Source: CALCKU01 sp964654665
Lineage (GTDB): Bacteria > Pseudomonadota > Alphaproteobacteria > Caulobacterales > Maricaulaceae
Length of the DNA stretch: 49,896 nucleotides
Reading direction: 5' to 3'
Assembly (NCBI GenBank): GCA_964654665.1
Contig: CAZZKV010000022.1
Location: forward strand, 1-49,896
A program made the position numbers and the translations under genes. Below, one piece after another: positions 33,639 to 43,421 of the stretch. Every line of letters begins with the position of its first letter. Within the stretch, counting starts at the first letter, position 1. A model generated the notes under the pieces. That model was not told the DNA's origin. It made no database searches and saw nothing but the letters and a program-made list of their open reading frames with translations.

Positions 33639-36600
33639 ATGAACGACGATACTGAAAATCTCAAGCCGGAGTCGGCAAAAAAAGCGGATATCATAGATAG
33701 CCCGGCACAGGCTATGGCAGTGTGGGCCCGCTTTCGGGACAGTCATAGCTATGGGTTTGGCAAGCGGGTTCTCTATCGTCTCTCGCGTCTGTCCTGTGAA
33801 TTGGTTGCGATTGTGCTGGGCGTTGCTTTTTTCTGGTTTGCCGCTCTGAATGTTTTGGTTAGCCGCAGTGCCGTTGATGTGAGTTTTCTCAAACGGAATG
33901 CGGAAATTCTTTTTTCAGATATTTTTGATGGGCATGATGCGAACCTTGGTACTATGTATGCCCGCTATAATGCGCGTGATAATGCGATTGAGTTCTCGTT
34001 AGCGGATATTGTGGTTAGCGATAAAGCGGGCCGTGAAATCGAACGGGTTTCCCAAATATCGGGCCGTATCGACATTTGGGCGGCGCTGCGCGGAACGCTT
34101 GAAATGAAGACCATTGCGCTCACAGGCGGGCAGGTTACATGGCTGAAGGATGAAACGGGACAGGTGACAGCCGGACTGGGAACGCCGCGGACGGTTGGCC
34201 GTTTTGGCCCTGTCTGGCGTGAAAAGGGACAGGCCAGAGCCGATCAAGCTGCATGGCCTGACGGTCTACGTAATATTGAGCTTTCTGGCGTTGAATTATT
34301 CATAGAGGACCGCAGCACTAATTTCTCCCTTAAAGGACAAAATACCAGACTGACGGCCGCGAAAAATAACGACACTATTGATTTATTGGCCCATGTCGAT
34401 TTGATGCGTAACCAGCATGTTGCGCCGGTGAAGGCGCATTTGTCCACGAATAATGATCTGACGGATTTTCAATTGCGTGTTGAGGGTCAAGCGGTTGTTC
34501 CATCCCAAATGATACCCGATTACGATCACTTAGCCGGGTTACGTAGTATCGATGCCCCGGTGGCTTTTGATATGATAATCGAAGCGACCCAGTCCGGCGG
34601 ACTTGAAACGGCCAATGTCAGTGTTGATGTGGGGGCTGGAGATTTAGTATTGGGCAAGGACAAGACTGCAATAGGAGGAGCCGATGTTACAGCGCATTAT
34701 GAAACGTCATCCGGCACATTAGAACTAACAGATTTTAATTTACAATCTGATATTATATCTCTCTCAGGTGATGCGCGTTTATCAAATATAGGGCGTCCGG
34801 AAACGGGATTTTTTAAAAACACACTGCCATTTCGACTGGACCTTGTTGATGTCACGGTTGATGCTGGCGCCATATTGCCTGATATTTTGACAGTAGATAA
34901 TATCAATCTATCTGGAGATATTAATTTAGCGTCGCGGGCTTTACGTTTAGATAATGGCGTTTTTGATTTCACAGATTTCATCGCTGAACTGCGCGGTGAT
35001 ATTGATCTCATTAATGCTGAACGGGGTTTTGAACGCATAGCTTTGCGGCTCGATATTGATCAGCCTGTTTCGCACCGGGATATATTGGGTCTTTGGCCAA
35101 TGGAATTGATCAGCGGCGCGCGGCGGTGGGTGGATGGCGCAGTATTGCAGTCTTCCTTGGATAAGTTTTCTGCTTATATAGATGTAGAGGGGCCTCAAAT
35201 TGATTTGACGAAACTGAGCCCAGACACACTCTTCATGGGGTTTGATGTGTTGGATGCGGATGTTGCCTATATTCGAACCATGTCGCCTGTACGCGGTATT
35301 TCTGGACGGGTAGATATAAAAGGTAATCGCCTTTTTGCTGCGGCGCAGGGGGGGCAGATTGATGGGCTGTTATTAGATCGGGGTACGGTCGATATGCCGA
35401 AAATTTTCCCTCATGGCGGGGATATGACAATTGATGTTTATGGAGCTGGCCCGATTCCGGAAATGTTACGTATCATAGATCAACGGCCTTTCCAATTTGC
35501 CAGTAAATATGGGATCGAACCGGAAAGCTTTGGCGGTGCGGGCGAAATTCATCTGACGATTACGCGGCCATTATTAGAATTTTTTGACCAAAGCCGTATC
35601 AAATATTCTGTCAGCGGTGATTTCACAGAGGCATCGGGGCCGTTTTCTATTGGCCAGTTTAAAGCGGCAGACGGAGACTTGCATCTGGAAGCGGATAGCT
35701 CTGGCATGCGTATTAATGGACCTCTGCGTTTTGGGGATTGGAACCCGGGGCTTATGTGGGAACAGGCTTTTTCACCGCCGGGGTCTCCGTCGCAATTTTC
35801 TCTTGGCGGTATGTTAGGTTCAGATGTGCTCGATAGTTTTGGTGTTGGATTTCGCAGTGTTTTTGGCGGTGAAATTGATATGCGTATCGAAGGGCAAGGA
35901 CGCGGTGTGGAGGTTCTTGACTCGCGTATTATAGCGGATCTGAAACAGGCGGAGTTAACCTTGGGCACACTCTGGCATAAGATAGCAGGACAGCCCGGGA
36001 AAATCACCGGCCGGCTTCGGCGCGAAGAGGACGGCGCCTTGGATTTTCGAGATTTTGAAATGACCGCTATGGGGTTGGATATAGCTGGCAACGCAGCTAT
36101 TGCCGGAGATTTTCGATTGTTAGGCCTTGATCTGATACGGGCAAAAGTGGACGGCGTTATCGATGCCGCTATTCAGGCCAGACCAGATGATACGGGTGAG
36201 CGACTTGCGCTTTTTATGACAGGCAAGTTTCTGGATATTTCGCCTTTCATAGGACAAGGGTTGCAAACCCAATCGGCAGGAATTGATGTCCCTCTGTTAC
36301 TTACGGCCTCGATAGAAGATTTATGGTTAAACCCAGCGTATCGCGTACAGGATTCTGCATTCGTCTTTTCGCATAATGGCACTGCCATGCAGCAGGCCCG
36401 TTTTAAAGGGCGCGTGAGCGAAGGTGACTTTTCTGTTGAATTGATAACTGATCCTATTAGCCAAGACCGGACGGTGAGCGTTAAAGTTCCTGATGCGTCC
36501 GAAGCGGCTTTCGCTTTTTTAGGACTGGATAATATTGAGGGTGGTGTCTTGGATGTTCAGGCAAATTTACCGAAAGCTGGTAGCGCAGGCGCGATTACGG

Positions 36601-37127
36601 GGCTGGCTCGTGTTACGAATTTCAATCTTATCGAAGCTCCGATCATGACACAGATGTTATCTTTGGCCTCTCTTGAAGGTCTGGGAAATTTGATGGCCGG
36701 AAAGGGCCTGCGCTTCAATGAAATGGAAGTACCGTTTGCATGGGAAACGGGTAAATTAAGCATACATAAAGCCCGAGCATCCGGAGCCGCCTTGGGTATG
36801 ACGGCTGATGGAGATATTCTATTTGCTAATCAGGAACTGGATATTGATGGTGTCTTGATACCGGCTTATACCGCTAATTCTATTTTGGGATCTATCCCGG
36901 TAATTGGCGGATTGATTATAGGGAATAAGGGTGAAGGGGTTTTTGGGCTGAGCTATACGGTGAACGGCGGGTTTAGCCAAACCCAAGTGGCGATTAATCC
37001 ACTTTCTGCGCTAACGCCAGGGTTTTTACGTGGAATTTTCCGACCACAGCGGGATGAAATTGCAGAAGATGTCCGCGAGGCTTTAGAACTATTACAAGAA
37101 AAAAATAACGAGACTTCTCAAAATTAA
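33639..37127 (+). CDS. YhdP/AsmA-like envelope protein (DUF3971)
   Basis: Large bridge-type protein thought to move phospholipid between the membranes; inner-membrane anchored, mostly periplasmic. From ATG 33639 (MNDDTENLKPES) the protein is 1162 residues, near E. coli YhdP (about 1266). It has a cytoplasmic N-terminus and one transmembrane helix (about 55-80, LVAIVLGVAFFWFAALNVLV). A long repetitive beta-rich region follows, with a DUF3971 middle part and an AsmA_2-type C-terminus containing IDGVLIPAYTANSILGSIPV and GLIIGNKGEGVFGLSYTV, the family's strongest block. An earlier ATG at 33585 would overlap the divergent promoter region and adds a family-atypical N-terminus. The hydrolase gene follows 9 nt later. 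Confidence 0.85.
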   Translation: MNDDTENLKPESAKKADIIDSPAQAMAVWARFRDSHSYGFGKRVLYRLSRLSCELVAIVLGVAFFWFAALNVLVSRSAVDVSFLKRNAEILFSDIFDGHDANLGTMYARYNARDNAIEFSLADIVVSDKAGREIERVSQISGRIDIWAALRGTLEMKTIALTGGQVTWLKDETGQVTAGLGTPRTVGRFGPVWREKGQARADQAAWPDGLRNIELSGVELFIEDRSTNFSLKGQNTRLTAAKNNDTIDLLAHVDLMRNQHVAPVKAHLSTNNDLTDFQLRVEGQAVVPSQMIPDYDHLAGLRSIDAPVAFDMIIEATQSGGLETANVSVDVGAGDLVLGKDKTAIGGADVTAHYETSSGTLELTDFNLQSDIISLSGDARLSNIGRPETGFFKNTLPFRLDLVDVTVDAGAILPDILTVDNINLSGDINLASRALRLDNGVFDFTDFIAELRGDIDLINAERGFERIALRLDIDQPVSHRDILGLWPMELISGARRWVDGAVLQSSLDKFSAYIDVEGPQIDLTKLSPDTLFMGFDVLDADVAYIRTMSPVRGISGRVDIKGNRLFAAAQGGQIDGLLLDRGTVDMPKIFPHGGDMTIDVYGAGPIPEMLRIIDQRPFQFASKYGIEPESFGGAGEIHLTITRPLLEFFDQSRIKYSVSGDFTEASGPFSIGQFKAADGDLHLEADSSGMRINGPLRFGDWNPGLMWEQAFSPPGSPSQFSLGGMLGSDVLDSFGVGFRSVFGGEIDMRIEGQGRGVEVLDSRIIADLKQAELTLGTLWHKIAGQPGKITGRLRREEDGALDFRDFEMTAMGLDIAGNAAIAGDFRLLGLDLIRAKVDGVIDAAIQARPDDTGERLALFMTGKFLDISPFIGQGLQTQSAGIDVPLLLTASIEDLWLNPAYRVQDSAFVFSHNGTAMQQARFKGRVSEGDFSVELITDPISQDRTVSVKVPDASEAAFAFLGLDNIEGGVLDVQANLPKAGSAGAITGLARVTNFNLIEAPIMTQMLSLASLEGLGNLMAGKGLRFNEMEVPFAWETGKLSIHKARASGAALGMTADGDILFANQELDIDGVLIPAYTANSILGSIPVIGGLIIGNKGEGVFGLSYTVNGGFSQTQVAINPLSALTPGFLRGIFRPQRDEIAEDVREALELLQEKNNETSQN

Positions 37128-37136
37128 GGAAATGCG

Positions 37137-37895
37137 ATGCCTTACGAAAAAATAAGCTTTAAAGGGGCTTTTGGTGACACGTTATCGGCTAAATTAGATT
37201 GGCCGGATGGTCCGGTTCGGTCTTGGGCTTTGTTTGCTCATGGGTTTTCAATTGGCAAAGACCTCAAACCAATTCGAACAATTTCGAAAGCTCTCAATGA
37301 TGATGGTTTCGGTATGATGCGGTTTGATTTTACTGGCTTGGGTGAGTCAGGTGGTAATTTTTCTGATACGAATTTTAGCTCGAATTGCGAAGATTTACGT
37401 CAAGCGGCAAGCTATTTGCGGTCAACCCATAAAGCGCCTTGCGTGTTGATCGGGCATAGTTTTGGCGGGACGGCGGCTTTGAAGATTGCAGATGAAATAC
37501 CGGAATGTAAAGCCGTGGCGACCATTGGCTCGCCGTGTGATACAACACATATTGTTCATCAATTTGCGGATCAATTGGAAGAAATAGAAGAGGAAGGCGA
37601 AGCCAAGGTTTTATTGGGTGGACGACCGTTTATTATTAAAGAGCAATTTTTGGACGATATTGGCAATCATGATATTGCCAGTGAGATTGGTGATTTAAAC
37701 AGAGCGCTGATGATTTTCCATTCTCCCCAAGACAGGGTTGTGGGTATCGAAAATGCCGGACATATTTACAGCAAGGCGCGACATCCGAAAAGTTTTGTGA
37801 GTTTAGATAAAGCCGATCACTTATTACTTAAAAACCCGGCGGATGCCGAATATGTAGCCCATGTTTTAACAGCGTGGGCCTTGCGTTACATTTAG
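37137..37895 (+). CDS. Alpha/beta hydrolase
   Basis: Serine hydrolase of unknown substrate. The 252-residue protein shows an oxyanion-region FAHGFSIGKDLKP and DFTGLGESGG. The nucleophile elbow is GHSFGGTAAL (Ser near 109), with a likely acid Asp in HSPQDRVV and a His in DKADHLLLKN. This resembles the hydrolase half of the alpha/beta hydrolase-OsmC fusion proteins, but no OsmC domain follows here. It lies 9 nt behind the YhdP-like gene with a terminator after it, so the two are likely co-transcribed. No signal peptide is present. Confidence 0.85.
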   Translation: MPYEKISFKGAFGDTLSAKLDWPDGPVRSWALFAHGFSIGKDLKPIRTISKALNDDGFGMMRFDFTGLGESGGNFSDTNFSSNCEDLRQAASYLRSTHKAPCVLIGHSFGGTAALKIADEIPECKAVATIGSPCDTTHIVHQFADQLEEIEEEGEAKVLLGGRPFIIKEQFLDDIGNHDIASEIGDLNRALMIFHSPQDRVVGIENAGHIYSKARHPKSFVSLDKADHLLLKNPADAEYVAHVLTAWALRYI

Positions 37896-37902
37896 AGGGA
37901 TT

Positions 37903-37924
37903 AACACAGAAAAGACTGTGTTTT
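37903..37924 (+). terminator. Hairpin terminator after the hydrolase gene
   Basis: A 7-bp stem, AACACAG/CTGTGTT, with loop AAAAGA is followed by TT. AT content is moderate and the T-tract short. It is placed 7 nt after the hydrolase stop. Confidence 0.6.
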
Positions 37925-37957
37925 ATCTAAGGATTTCACTTTGCTTAAGCAGCAAAG

Positions 37958-38995
37958 ATGGTTAACAAATCCTTTATGAGATATTTAATTGCTATTTTTA
38001 TTATTTTGACCTCGGCCTATCAATGTTTTGCGGCAGATCCTTTTACTGTGGCGGGTGTGCCTGTTGATGCGACGGGGAATACAGCGATTGAAGCCCAGAC
38101 CAATGCGATTCAGGATGGTCAATTGCGGGCAGCGAATATCTTGATTGACCGGCTCACATTAACGGGAACCGCAGTGCCGGAATTGGAATTGGAAACTGCG
38201 GCAAAAATGATACGCGGACTTGAAATAGCTAATGAAAAACGATCAGCTAATCGTTATTTGGGTGATATTACTGTAGCGTTTAACCCGTCGCGTATTCAGC
38301 AATATTTACAATCGCAAGACCTGACTATGATTGCGACACAAGCCCGTGAACGTATTGTTTTACCCGTTTTAGGCGGAACCCCTTTATGGACCCCTAATGA
38401 ATGGATGATGGCTTGGGAAACGGGCGGGTTTTCTCATGCATTAACGCCGGTAAAAGCCCCGGTAGGGGGCAGTGATGCATTAATTACGGCGGCAGAGGTA
38501 TCCGCTATTGATATGGCGGCGCTTCGTTCAGCGGGGCAGGCTCTTGGGACCGAACAGATATTGGTTGCGGCGGCGGATAATTTTGGCGGAACAATATCTG
38601 TCCGCTTGATTGATATAGCGCTTGATACGGGGTTGCGCAGAGATTTGGGGCAGATATCAGGAAATAGTTTTGCGCAAGCAGCAGAAATATCCGTTGACCG
38701 GCTTGAAAGCGATTGGAAACAGGCGTCGGTTGCAGTTACTCAATCGGCTGTTAGTATTCCTGTCTCTATTCTTTATAATTCACTGGCTGAATGGCAAAAT
38801 TTACAAGACGTTATTAATGGGTCATCGCAAATCCAAGCTGCCCGTCTTGATGCCTTGTCCAAAGACGGGGCATTGATGACTTTGACGTATGGTGGGGATA
38901 TCGAACGGCTACGCCGGGAATTGTCTTTTAAGGGTGTTGAAATAAAAAATGATGCTAAGTTGGGGACAGTTTTAGCGAAAACGGGCCGTCTTTAG
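37958..38995 (+). CDS. DUF2066 exported protein
   Basis: The 345-residue protein starts with a hydrophobic signal (MRYLIAIFIILTSAYQCFA, after six leading residues; the second Met may be the true start). It then has the DUF2066 pattern ADPFTVAGVPVDATGNTAIEAQTNAIQDGQ, written here in two parts as AxxxFTVAGVPVDATG and AIEAQTNAIQDGQ. Later blocks include LVAAADNF and LGTVLAKTGRL at the end. Members are periplasmic or lipoprotein-like, usually just upstream of hdaA in alphaproteobacteria, as here (47 nt). The biochemical role is unknown. Confidence 0.83.
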   Translation: MVNKSFMRYLIAIFIILTSAYQCFAADPFTVAGVPVDATGNTAIEAQTNAIQDGQLRAANILIDRLTLTGTAVPELELETAAKMIRGLEIANEKRSANRYLGDITVAFNPSRIQQYLQSQDLTMIATQARERIVLPVLGGTPLWTPNEWMMAWETGGFSHALTPVKAPVGGSDALITAAEVSAIDMAALRSAGQALGTEQILVAAADNFGGTISVRLIDIALDTGLRRDLGQISGNSFAQAAEISVDRLESDWKQASVAVTQSAVSIPVSILYNSLAEWQNLQDVINGSSQIQAARLDALSKDGALMTLTYGGDIERLRRELSFKGVEIKNDAKLGTVLAKTGRL

Positions 38996-39042
38996 CCTTT
39001 ACCTACTTGTTATTGATGGATTGTTTCATCACATAGTCTTCT

Positions 39043-39690
39043 ATGAACCTTCACGATAAATCGCAAACGGCCTTGGACCTGGTACCGCAGCCAGATATGC
39101 GGTTTTCGCGGTTTCAACGGGCGGATTGTAATAAGCAGGCCTTGGACCGCGTTAGAGCTTTTCCGGATTGGGTCTCTCCCATATTGATGATTTATGGCCC
39201 TCAAGGGGCCGGAAAGACGCATTTGGGACGGGCTTTTATTGCCGAACATAACGGTGCTTTGTTTAAGGGCGATATTGATGTTCACGGTCAATTGATCTTT
39301 GTCGATGACGCTCAAACGGTGGCCGAAGATCAGCTTTTTGCGCTTATGAATTTAGCTTTAAATGGACATACTCCGGGATTATTGCTGGCGGGTTTTGCAC
39401 CGCCGCCGCAATGGGATGTGGCGATGCCCGATTTACGCTCGCGGCTTAAAAATACGCCCGCAGTGGCTTTGCTTGACCCGGATGACGATTTACTGGAACC
39501 GATCATTAGAAAATTATTCGAAGACCGGGGACGGTTTGTATCGCGCGATCTGGTGGTATATCTGATGAAGCATTGTGATCGATCCATTAATGCCATGCGC
39601 GGTCTTGTTATGCAGCTTGATGCAGCCGCTTTGTCGCAGAAGAAAGACATGACAAAGTCTTTTGCGGCCGCCTTTCTAAAGACCATTTAG
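39043..39690 (+). CDS. hdaA: DnaA regulatory inactivator homolog HdaA
   Basis: AAA+ protein that, bound to the DNA-polymerase sliding clamp, stimulates hydrolysis of ATP on DnaA and so prevents re-initiation. The 215-residue protein has an N-terminal clamp-binding-like peptide QTALDL (8-13), Walker A GPQGAGKTHLGRAF (about 50-63), a Walker B-like LIFVDDAQ and sensor-region LRSRLKNTP. A C-terminal lid contains SRDLVVYLMKHCDRSINAMRG, the DnaA domain III-like end. It lacks the DNA-binding domain of DnaA, as expected. It is the last gene of this plus-strand run and converges with the pseudouridine synthase gene. Confidence 0.9.
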   Translation: MNLHDKSQTALDLVPQPDMRFSRFQRADCNKQALDRVRAFPDWVSPILMIYGPQGAGKTHLGRAFIAEHNGALFKGDIDVHGQLIFVDDAQTVAEDQLFALMNLALNGHTPGLLLAGFAPPPQWDVAMPDLRSRLKNTPAVALLDPDDDLLEPIIRKLFEDRGRFVSRDLVVYLMKHCDRSINAMRGLVMQLDAAALSQKKDMTKSFAAAFLKTI

Positions 39691-39709
39691 GGAAGGGTTC
39701 ATAAAGATA

Positions 39710-40381
39710 TTAAAACGGAACCGGGGCGTTGAAATTTAATGCTGTTCCGCCGTTAGGGTGGCGTAAACCTATAACGCTGGCATGAAGCTGTAAGCGGTCA
39801 GCGGCCTCATAAACTGGGTCAGGTGCATAAAGCCGATCCCCCAAAATAGGATGCCCGATAGCGTGCATATGCACGCGGAGTTGATGCGAGCGTCCAGTTT
39901 TAGGATAAAGCGCGATACGTGTGATATTATTGTCATACCCCAGAACAGCATAACGGGTTAGTGCGGGTTTGCCGGTCTTATGACACACCATTTGGCGAGG
40001 CCTATTTGGCCAGTCACAAATGAGCGGTAGATTAATTTCGCCTCTTGTCATTTCAACGGCCCCCGCGATACGGGCAATATAGGTTTTCTCTATATAGCGT
40101 TTTTCGAATTGAAGGCCGATATGGCGCTGCGCGGCTTTGTTACGGGCCATAACCATGACACCGGAGGTCGCCATATCAAGGCGGTGAACAACCAAAGCAT
40201 CCGGGTAATCGGCTGTAACACGGGAAGGCAGACAATCCGATAAGTGACTATCTTTGCCCGGTACGCTTAAGAGGCCAGAGGGTTTGACAACAATAATAAT
40301 ATCATCATCAATATGGCGATATTCGAGAGGCGCTTTGGGCGGGTGGTAGGAAAAGGGTCGAATAGGAATCATATCCGTCAT
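39710..40381 (-). CDS. RluA-family pseudouridine synthase
   Basis: Isomerises uridine in rRNA and/or tRNA. The 223-residue protein (E. coli RluA 219) has the catalytic motif VVHRLDMATSGVMVMARN with the active Asp, RYIEKTYIARI and the C-terminal PKTGRSHQLRVHMHAIGHPI-type block, here split as KTGRSHQLRVH and MHAIGHPILGD. It has no S4 domain, which fits the short RluA type (23S U746 and tRNA U32) rather than RluC/D. Its ATG overlaps the rnd stop by one base (TAATG), so the two are translationally coupled, both acting on stable RNA. Confidence 0.9.
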   Translation of the reverse strand: MTDMIPIRPFSYHPPKAPLEYRHIDDDIIIVVKPSGLLSVPGKDSHLSDCLPSRVTADYPDALVVHRLDMATSGVMVMARNKAAQRHIGLQFEKRYIEKTYIARIAGAVEMTRGEINLPLICDWPNRPRQMVCHKTGKPALTRYAVLGYDNNITRIALYPKTGRSHQLRVHMHAIGHPILGDRLYAPDPVYEAADRLQLHASVIGLRHPNGGTALNFNAPVPF

Positions 40382-41535
40382 TATTCAAGGCGTTCGGCGA
40401 CGACCTCTTTATCTTTTAACCGCAATGCGATTTTGCCTTCCCGCATAGCAAGGGCATCATTGCCGAAAATGTCGCGGCGCCATCCTGTGAGCGCTGCGAC
40501 TTTGGCTTTACTGCCAAATGCGGCTATTTGTTCGATATCACTGGCATTGGCGACAAGGCGCGGGGCAATGTCTTGATATTCGCACCGAAGCCGTAATAAG
40601 GTTTTCAGCATATCAATGGTTGGGCCAATATTGGGCGGCATATTCTGGCGCTTAGGCGGGGGCGGGGCATAGGTTTCGGCATTACTTATGGCTATGTCTA
40701 ATTGTTTGATCAGTTGCGGTGCACTGCGAGATCGTTCGAACCCATTTGGAATACCGCGCAAGCGGGCGAGGGCTTTGAGGTCCTTTGGACGCTGTTGCGC
40801 CAGATCATAAAGAGCATCATCTTTAAGTACGCGGCGACGCGGGATGTTGCGGGTCTTGGCTTCGGTTTCGCGCCACGCCGCAGCGGCTTTTAAGGCCGCA
40901 AGATAATCGCGTTTAGGGTTGCGAATTTTCAGCCGTTCCCATGCGGTTTCAGAGTCGAAAGTATAAAGCGTGACATCAGACAACGGTTCCATTTCTTCTT
41001 CAACCCATGCGAGTCGTCCCTTGTCTTTAAGCTCTGTCACAAGGTCGGGATAAAGGTCGCGCAAATGGGTGACATCCCCCAGAGCATAATGTAGTTGTTT
41101 GTTCGATAAAGGACGGCGGGACCAATCCGTGAACCGGGCACCTTTATCCAAATTGAGCCCCAGACGACCTTTTACCAACGCCATATATCCGACAGAATCG
41201 CCAAAGCCTAACGCCATAGCCGCTATTTGTGTGTCAAAGAGAGGAGCCGGAACAGCGCCGCACATTTCATAAAATATCTCAAGATCCTGCCGCGCAGAAT
41301 GCATGACTTTAATCACATTCTGGCTGAGTAGAACTTTAGAGAAGGGTGCCAGATCAAGGCCATTAGCCAGAGGGTCGATAATGGCTTCATCTTCATCTGT
41401 CGCCGCTTGGATTAGGCAGAGCTGAGAGTAAAATGTACTCTCGCGCATAAATTCCGTATCAACACAGATAAATGGGCGTTTAATCGCTGCGGCACAAAAG
41501 TCATTAAGGGCGTTTTGGGATTTTATAAGATTCAT
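40381..41535 (-). CDS. rnd: Ribonuclease D
   Basis: 3'-5' exoribonuclease of tRNA and other stable RNA maturation. The 384-residue protein has the DEDD exonuclease signature: VDTEFMRES (24-32, Asp and Glu), HSARQDLEIFYEMC (Asp) and KQLHYALGDVTHL (Tyr and Asp, the DEDDy form). C-terminal HRDC-like helices follow (about 205-290 and 320-384). Length matches E. coli RNase D (375). It is the upstream gene of a two-gene unit with the pseudouridine synthase and is divergent from the DAHP synthase gene across about 160 nt that show no other feature. Confidence 0.93.
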   Translation of the reverse strand: MNLIKSQNALNDFCAAAIKRPFICVDTEFMRESTFYSQLCLIQAATDEDEAIIDPLANGLDLAPFSKVLLSQNVIKVMHSARQDLEIFYEMCGAVPAPLFDTQIAAMALGFGDSVGYMALVKGRLGLNLDKGARFTDWSRRPLSNKQLHYALGDVTHLRDLYPDLVTELKDKGRLAWVEEEMEPLSDVTLYTFDSETAWERLKIRNPKRDYLAALKAAAAWRETEAKTRNIPRRRVLKDDALYDLAQQRPKDLKALARLRGIPNGFERSRSAPQLIKQLDIAISNAETYAPPPPKRQNMPPNIGPTIDMLKTLLRLRCEYQDIAPRLVANASDIEQIAAFGSKAKVAALTGWRRDIFGNDALAMREGKIALRLKDKEVVAERLE

Positions 41536-41695
41536 AGCGCGGGCTTATCAGCGGTCGCTCTATTGTGCAAATACCGTTTCAAAATTCAATGTCATTGAAA
41601 AATAAACCCAAAGGCAAAGCAATGCTGGCCAGATTACGAAATAATATGTTACAGGCAGGACTGAATTTGAAAAAAAAGATAGTGTGAGTGATCTC

Positions 41696-43075
41696 ATGAG
41701 TAAATGGACTCCATCTAGCTGGCGTACTTTTCCGGCGAAACATATACCGGATGATTATCCGGATATAGAAAAACTGACAGCCGTTGAAACCACATTAAAG
41801 GGGTATCCGCCGCTTGTTTTTGCCGGTGAAGCGCGACGTCTTAAAGACCGTTTGGCCGATGTGGCTATGGGTAAGGCCTTTCTGTTGCAAGGCGGGGATT
41901 GCGCGGAAAGCTTTAAGGAATTTCACCCGAATAATTTACGCGATATGTTCCGCGTTATGATGCAAATGGCTGTTGTTTTGACCTATGGGGCCGGACAACC
42001 TGTTGTTAAAGTTGGCCGTATTGCAGGACAATTTGCCAAGCCGCGCAGCTCGCCGGTTGAAGAGCGCGGCGGGGTTACATTGCCGAGCTATCGCGGCGAT
42101 AATATTAATGCGATGGCTTTTGATGCGAAAAGCCGGACGCCTAACCCGAAACGATTATTGCAAGCCTATGCGCAATCGGCCTCGACTTTGAACCTCTTGC
42201 GGGCGTTTTCAACGGGCGGTTATGCCAATCTACGCAATATCCATAATTGGACGCTTGGGTTTGCGGGGCAATCTGAACAAACACAGAAATATACAGCGCT
42301 ATGCGAGAAAATTTCTGATGCGATGGATTTTATGGAGGCTTGTGGTGTTACGCCCGAAAGTACACCGCAAATGGCCTCGACGGATTATTATACATCACAT
42401 GAAGGGCTGCTGTTGGGTTATGAAGAAGCGATGACCCGTATCGATAGTACAACGGGACGGTGGTATGATACATCTGCCCATATGTTATGGATCGGGAACC
42501 GTACGCGTCAGCTTGACCATGCCCATGTCGAGTTTTTCCGGGGTATTGAAAATCCGATTGCGATGAAAATCGGCGAGGGACTTGAAGGCGATGCGTTGTT
42601 ACGTTTACTCGATGTTCTAAACCCCGCTAATGAACCGGGTCGTGTGACACTGATTGCACGGTATGGCCATGATAGGGTCGCAAAGGGATTGCCTGTATTG
42701 GCTCGGGCTGTGAAATCGGCGGGTCGCCATGTTGTTTGGTCTTGCGATCCTATGCACGGCAATACCATTAAAACCGCAACTGGGTATAAAACCCGGCCTG
42801 TCGATAATATCCTCTCGGAAGTAAAATTATTCATGCAAGCACTTCACTCCGAAGGCTGTTGGCCGGGTGGCGTGCATTTTGAAATGACGGGACAGAATGT
42901 AACGGAATGTCTTGGAGGCTCAGCCCGGGCTGTGCGTGAGGAAGATTTGTCGTCGCGCTATCATACTCATTGCGACCCGCGGCTCAATGCGGATCAAGCG
43001 CTGGAATTGGCCTTTTTGATTGCTGAGGAATTACGCAGTTATCGCAAGGAAGACGCCGCCCGTTTAGCCGGGTAA
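41696..43075 (+). CDS. 3-deoxy-7-phosphoheptulonate synthase, class II
   Basis: First step of the shikimate pathway: condenses phosphoenolpyruvate and erythrose-4-phosphate. The plant-like class II enzyme is recognised by KWTPSSWRTFPAKHIP, VFAGEARRLKDRLADVA, the metal/PEP motif LLQGGDCAESFKEF, GRIAGQFAKPRS, CDPMHGNTIKT and GGVHFEMTGQNVTECLGG. I start it at ATG 41696 (MSKWTPSSW), as in the family; a GTG at 41684 would add four residues. That gives 459 residues, the normal length. A shared terminator separates it from the convergent HU gene. Confidence 0.95.
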   Translation: MSKWTPSSWRTFPAKHIPDDYPDIEKLTAVETTLKGYPPLVFAGEARRLKDRLADVAMGKAFLLQGGDCAESFKEFHPNNLRDMFRVMMQMAVVLTYGAGQPVVKVGRIAGQFAKPRSSPVEERGGVTLPSYRGDNINAMAFDAKSRTPNPKRLLQAYAQSASTLNLLRAFSTGGYANLRNIHNWTLGFAGQSEQTQKYTALCEKISDAMDFMEACGVTPESTPQMASTDYYTSHEGLLLGYEEAMTRIDSTTGRWYDTSAHMLWIGNRTRQLDHAHVEFFRGIENPIAMKIGEGLEGDALLRLLDVLNPANEPGRVTLIARYGHDRVAKGLPVLARAVKSAGRHVVWSCDPMHGNTIKTATGYKTRPVDNILSEVKLFMQALHSEGCWPGGVHFEMTGQNVTECLGGSARAVREEDLSSRYHTHCDPRLNADQALELAFLIAEELRSYRKEDAARLAG

Positions 43076-43085
43076 ACGATGCAAA

Positions 43086-43120
43086 AAACCGCTTAGCTCT
43101 TGGCTAAAGCGGTTTCTTTT
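43086..43120. terminator. Bidirectional terminator between DAHP synthase and HU genes
   Basis: The stem AAACCGCTTAGC/GCTAAAGCGGTTT has a single-base bulge. It is followed by TTTCTTTT on the plus strand and, read from the minus strand, by six T from the A-run at 83-88 of this block. It serves both convergent genes. Confidence 0.8.
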
Positions 43121-43154
43121 AAAGCGGGTGGGAGGCCGCTTTATCTTTGGGATA

Positions 43155-43421
43155 TTAGAGGTCTTTGAGGCCCGCTGATGGCTTGAATTGTGCCGAGGTT
43201 TTGGCTTTGCTCATCATCATTTTACCTGTGGCAGGATTGCGCATTTCCCGTGAAGGGCGATGTTTGGCGATAAATTGACCAAATCCGGGTAGAGCAACGC
43301 CATTCCCTTGCTTTAATTCATTAACAACAACTTCGCAAAAAGCGTTAACGAATTCACCAGCCTGCGCTTGTGTGGTGCCGCAATGATCTGCCAGTGAGTT
43401 GACAAGTTCTTTCTTGTTCAT
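43155..43421 (-). CDS. HU-family DNA-binding protein
   Basis: Small nucleoid protein that bends DNA. The 88-residue protein starts MNKKELVNSLADHCGTTQAQ and has the DNA-binding beta-arm around VALPGFGQFIAKHRPSREMRNPATGKMM, with the RNPATG tip conserved, and a Lys-rich start of the last helix (SKAKTSAQFKPSAGLKDL). Length is typical of HU-alpha/beta (90). It has a strong ribosome-binding site (AGGAG, 6 nt before the ATG). It is clearly HU rather than IHF, as no IHF-specific extensions are seen, but alphaproteobacterial paralogues cannot be separated here. Confidence 0.93.
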   Translation of the reverse strand: MNKKELVNSLADHCGTTQAQAGEFVNAFCEVVVNELKQGNGVALPGFGQFIAKHRPSREMRNPATGKMMMSKAKTSAQFKPSAGLKDL